Shown here: positions 6,065 to 7,117 of the stretch, piece by piece
How positions within the stretch are numbered: position 1 is the first letter of the stretch
Layout: every line of letters begins with the position of its first letter
From: Actinomycetota bacterium
Lineage (GTDB): Bacteria; Actinomycetota; Thermoleophilia; Solirubrobacterales; Solirubrobacteraceae
Direction: 5' to 3'
Length of the DNA stretch: 7,117 nt
NCBI GenBank assembly: GCA_005883255.1
Contig: VAXS01000148.1
Location: 1 to 7,117, forward strand
Notes under the pieces: model-generated
Databases searched by the model: none
The model's input: the letters and a program-made list of their open reading frames with translations, nothing else
What the model was told of the DNA's origin: nothing
Translations under genes and position numbers: made by a program

Positions 6065-6918
6065 GTGCGGATCTTCTCCGGCATCCAGCCCACCGGGGGC
6101 AAGCACCTGGGCAACTACATCGGCGCGATCACCCAGTACGTGGCCGGCCAGGACCGGGGCGAGGCCATCTACTGCATCGTCGACCTGCACGCCACCACGG
6201 TCCCCTACGAGCCCGCCGAGCTGCGCGAGCGGGTGTACGACACCGCCGCGATCCTGCTGGCCGCCGGCCTCGATCCCGACCGCTGCATCCTCTTCCGTTC
6301 CTCTATCCCGTGCTCCAGGCCGCGGACGTGCTGCTGTATCGGGCCGACGAGGTGCCGGTGGGAGACGACCAGCGCCAGCACGTCGAGCTCATGCGCGACA
6401 TCGCCGCGCGCTTCAACACCCGCTTCGGGGAGGTGTTCGTGGTCCCCGAGCACCGCATCCCATCGGTGGGCGCGCGGATCATGGACCTGCAGGCGCCCGA
6501 GCGCAAGATGGCCACCACCGGGGGCAGCGAGCAGGGGACGGTGTTCGTGCTGGACGAGCCCGAGCTCCTGGAGCGCAAGGTGCGCTCGGCCGTGACCGAC
6601 TCGGGGACCGAGGTGGTTCGCGGGCCCGACAAGGCGGGCATCTCCAACCTGATCGAGATCCTGGCCGCGGTGCGGGGGACCGACCCGGCCGAGATCGAGC
6701 GGGAGTTCGACGGCCAGGGCTACGGCGCCTTCAAGCAGGCGGTGGCCGACGCGGTCCGCGACTACCTGCAGCCGGTGCGCGAGCGCTACCACGCGCTGCG
6801 CCCGGAAGAGGACCGGCTGGAGGGGATCCTGGCCGAGGGCGCGGAGAAGGCGCGGGCGCTCGCGCGGCCGGTGCTGGCCGACGCCCGCGACGCGATGGGC
6901 GTCGGCCCCCCGCGCTAG
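6065..6918 (+). pseudogene. trpS: Tryptophanyl-tRNA synthetase, broken by an internal deletion and frameshift
   Basis: TrpS is the class I synthetase that charges tRNA-Trp with tryptophan using ATP. The first 77 codons (6065–6295) give a normal N-terminus: [18 protein letters not shown] with the HIGH-type HLGN at 14–17, [13 protein letters not shown], and LDPDRCILF. At about 6296–6297 the family similarity jumps to another frame and resumes as [14 protein letters not shown]...[22 protein letters not shown] (from 6298), followed by VGARIMDLQ, the KMSKS-type KMATTGG (from 6505), AVTDSG, KAGISNL and a normal end at 6918. Between these halves, 44–45 residues present in remembered Bacillus stearothermophilus and E. 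coli TrpS are absent, including the MTQFKDKS-type loop. The halves total about 283 residues against the usual 330–335. The missing length by family comparison (about 130 or 133 bases) fits the observed shift. The original frame runs into unrelated sequence and stops at 6595. There are no other lesions. Confidence 0.85.
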
Positions 6919-6929
6919 CCTCAGCGCCG
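6916..6929 (+). promoter_or_regulatory. Probable leaderless promoter (-10 box) of scpA, overlapping the trpS stop
   Basis: TAGCCT (6916–6921) matches TANNNT, lies 7 bases before GTG 6929, and its TAG is the trpS stop codon. No Shine-Dalgarno precedes the start. A 5-base-pair stem (GCGCT 6912–6916 with AGCGC 6923–6927) brackets it. Confidence 0.5.
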
Positions 6930-7117
6930 TGCGAGCCGCCGAGCTCGAGCTGGACCTGGACGTCTTCGCGGGTCCCTTCGACCTGCTCCTGACCCTGATC
7001 CTCCGCGAGGAGGTGGACCTCATGGAGGTCGACCTCGCCGACGTCGTGCTGGCCTATCTCGACCACCTGGAGGGTCGGGGCGAGCTCGACCTGGAGGTGG
7101 CCACCGAGTTCCTGGTC
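6929..7117 (+). CDS. scpA: Segregation and condensation protein ScpA, 5' part
   Basis: ScpA is the kleisin subunit that bridges the SMC heads, together with ScpB, in the bacterial condensin that organises and segregates the chromosome. Only the first 63 codons are present, and the frame is open at the window edge. LDLDVFAGPFDLLLTLILREEVDL is the family opening (compare V-F-x-GPLDLLLxLI), followed by MEVDLADVVLAYLDHLE and LDLEVATEFLV, which match the rest of the N-terminal SMC-neck-binding domain. GTG 6929 is chosen because the conserved part begins within 10 residues and a TANNNT box lies 7 bases upstream. scpB is expected downstream. Confidence 0.9.
   Translation, partial: MRAAELELDLDVFAGPFDLLLTLILREEVDLMEVDLADVVLAYLDHLEGRGELDLEVATEFLV

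Noticed and set aside
6053..6065. TAGCCG six bases before trpS as a fourth leaderless promoter
   Set aside because: The spacing fits, but the final T of TANNNT, usually well conserved, is G. Co-transcription with gcvPB is simpler.
4418..6190. A 590-codon open frame on the minus strand opposite gcvPB
   Set aside because: It mirrors the codon pattern of gcvPB and trpS, is low-complexity (His, Val, Gln, Gly, Leu rich) and matches no family I know. GC-rich coding DNA routinely leaves the opposite strand open.
6065..6918. Programmed ribosomal frameshifting in trpS
   Set aside because: About 44 residues are missing from the family alignment at the break, so a frame change alone cannot restore the protein. 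There is no typical slippery heptamer at 6290–6300.
1..7117. tRNA or rRNA genes, CRISPR arrays, transposases, phage or defence genes
   Set aside because: No such sequence was seen on either strand. The longest gap between genes is under 35 bases apart from the first 83 bases.

Overview
The window is a GC-rich (about 70% by eye), gene-dense bacterial chromosome segment. Every gene lies on the + strand, with very short gaps or 1–4 base overlaps. GTG starts dominate, and the proteins are rich in Ala, Arg, Gly and Glu with G/C-ending codons. I infer a high-GC actinobacterium. Four things suggest the deep-branching Thermoleophilia/Solirubrobacterales side rather than Streptomyces or Mycobacterium: the split glycine decarboxylase (gcvPA + gcvPB), ftsZ running straight into gcvT instead of the ylmE/sepF set, the leaderless-type promoters, and the KMxTTGG-type TrpS. 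That placement is an inference from gene content and remembered family sequences, not a search.

Layout. Bases 1–83 are the region upstream of ftsZ. ftsZ (84–1169) is complete and ends in a canonical FtsA/SepF-binding tail. A 30-base gap holds a GC hairpin and a probable leaderless promoter. Next comes the glycine cleavage system: gcvT (1200–2285) and gcvH (2285–2671, overlapping gcvT by one base), then a second probable leaderless promoter and gcvPA (2698–4041). A 170-residue chimeric gene follows (4038–4550), and then gcvPB (4547–6055). trpS (6065–6918) follows but is broken by an internal deletion plus frameshift near 6296. The window ends inside scpA (starts 6929), which also has a leaderless-type promoter.

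The T, H and P proteins together with dihydrolipoyl dehydrogenase (not encoded here) break glycine into CO2, ammonia and methylene-tetrahydrofolate. The start-site signals suggest transcription units gcvT-gcvH, gcvPA-chimera-gcvPB(-trpS) and scpA. Genes that begin a unit have a TANNNT box 6–7 bases before a GTG and no Shine-Dalgarno sequence. Internal cistrons have Shine-Dalgarno sequences and overlapping stop/start codons.

Two things are clearly abnormal. First, a tandem partial duplication (3607–4609) places an extra gene between gcvPA and gcvPB: the first ~14 codons of a gcvPB-like gene are fused, at a shared Gly-Arg-Arg-Gly-Phe-Val sequence, to a second, diverged copy of the gcvPA 3' third. 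Second, trpS has lost about 130 bp (44–45 codons) and its frame. Each may be genuine genome evolution or an assembly artefact, and read-level evidence would separate the two. I did not find a clearly new defence, mobile or RNA system.
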